From the NCBI GenBank assembly GCA_900319035.1, contig ONMU01000015.1, positions 1 through 42,278 on the forward strand: a DNA stretch of 42,278 nt. Reading direction: 5' to 3'. Positions 41,863 to 42,278 of the stretch are shown one piece after another. This DNA comes from an uncultured Bacteroidales bacterium (GTDB taxonomy: Bacteria; Bacteroidota; Bacteroidia; Bacteroidales; Paludibacteraceae). Below the pieces are notes generated by a model. That model made no database searches. It saw only the letters and a program-made list of their open reading frames with translations, and was not told the origin of the DNA. Both the position numbers and the translations under genes were made by a program. Every line of letters begins with the position of its first letter. Positions within the stretch are counted from its first letter, which is position 1.

Positions 41863-41885
41863 GCACTCGCAAACGAAAATATATT

Positions 41886-42251
41886 ATGCAAAAGAAAGAC
41901 AACAAGAACTCAATGTTTGAGATGTGCCCGGTGCGAAATGTCATCGCACGGTTTGGTAACAAATGGGGATTCCTTGTGCTGTTGGATATCAATGAGCACG
42001 GCACGATCCGTTTCAATGAACTGCATCGCGTCATTCCGGATATCAGCACGCGCGTATTAAGTAGTACGTTGCGCACGCTCGAAGCGGATGACCTCATCGT
42101 CCGCAAAGTTTATCCGGAGATTCCTCCTCGTGTGGAGTACAGTCTCACACCGATGGGCAAGGAACTGGTACCCATCGTGCAAGAATTGACAGCGTGGGCA
42201 TCCAAGAACTTGCCGACGATCATGAAGCATCGTCAGCAGTTCGAGGAATAA
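41886..42251 (+). CDS. HxlR-family winged-helix transcriptional regulator
   Basis: 121 residues. The HxlR core begins MCPVRNVIARFGNKWGFLVLLDI, with the conserved Cys14 that in several members senses oxidants or aldehydes. The recognition helix region RFNELHRVIPDISTRVLSSTLRTLEADDLI and the wing KVYPEIPPRVEYSLTPMGKEL follow. A C-terminal dimerisation helix ends it. It probably binds the inverted repeat at 41730-41757 and controls the divergent cupin/radical-SAM operon; this is inferred from arrangement. Confidence 0.93.
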   Translation: MQKKDNKNSMFEMCPVRNVIARFGNKWGFLVLLDINEHGTIRFNELHRVIPDISTRVLSSTLRTLEADDLIVRKVYPEIPPRVEYSLTPMGKELVPIVQELTAWASKNLPTIMKHRQQFEE

Positions 42252-42254
42252 GCT

Positions 42255-42272
42255 AATCCCGCGTTAGGGATT
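42255..42272 (+). terminator. Possible terminator hairpin after the hxlR-type gene
   Basis: AATCCC-GCGTTA-GGGATT starts four bases after the stop codon. The window ends before a T-tract could be seen. Confidence 0.4.
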
Positions 42273-42278
42273 GGAAGG

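Noticed and set aside
41770-42060. 96-residue frame overlapping the hxlR-type gene
   Set aside because: It overlaps a clear HxlR gene in another frame and contains its promoter.

Overview
The window looks like a chromosomal piece of an uncultured, gut-type Bacteroidales bacterium. The signs are a SusD-type lipoprotein, a TonB-dependent receptor with a carboxypeptidase-regulatory-like N-domain, and promoters of the Bacteroidetes form (TTTG or TTG about 20 bp before TAnnTTTG). Ribosome-binding sites are A-rich with no Shine-Dalgarno motif, and secreted proteins carry a short type-IX-secretion-like C-terminal tail. The family cannot be fixed from sequence alone.

Left third (1-16.3 kb, + strand): the end of a SusD gene, htpG, then a three-gene envelope operon (TonB-dependent receptor and two secreted calycin-like/PCMD proteins) and a 1692-residue multidomain surface protein. 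Centre (16.3-22.9 kb): an aminopeptidase P, divergent from an AsmA-like membrane protein, then on the minus strand a DHH phosphoesterase (nrnA type) and two tandem deoxynucleoside kinases. 22.9-31.2 kb (minus strand): a cluster for secreted alpha-glucan breakdown, with four GH13 enzymes and one non-catalytic module protein, apparently read from one promoter at 31.2 kb. 31.3-33.1 kb: trmO, tRNA-Phe and a compact operon with a macro-like protein and a 37-residue protein. 33.1-39.0 kb (minus strand): a xylose operon in the order GH43 beta-xylosidase, xylB, xylA, xylE, so one transcript covers release, phosphorylation, isomerisation and uptake. Right end: a conserved hypothetical gene with a long leader, a 0.7-kb gene-free stretch full of hairpins, and a cupin/radical-SAM operon divergent from an HxlR-type regulator.

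The most unusual signal is not a gene. Most of the longer gaps between same-strand genes, and two coding regions (xylB and trmO), carry a short tandem array with a fixed period of 7, 8 or 11 bp and usually three to five imperfect copies. The unit sequence differs from place to place while the period recurs. Seven arrays contain or directly abut the stop codon of the upstream gene. Two 11-bp arrays, one intergenic at 25.0 kb and one inside trmO at 31.5 kb, align without gaps and are clearly the same element. A second theme is an about 25-residue C-terminal tail shared by eight secreted proteins, and a third is a conserved extension downstream of the -7 promoter element.
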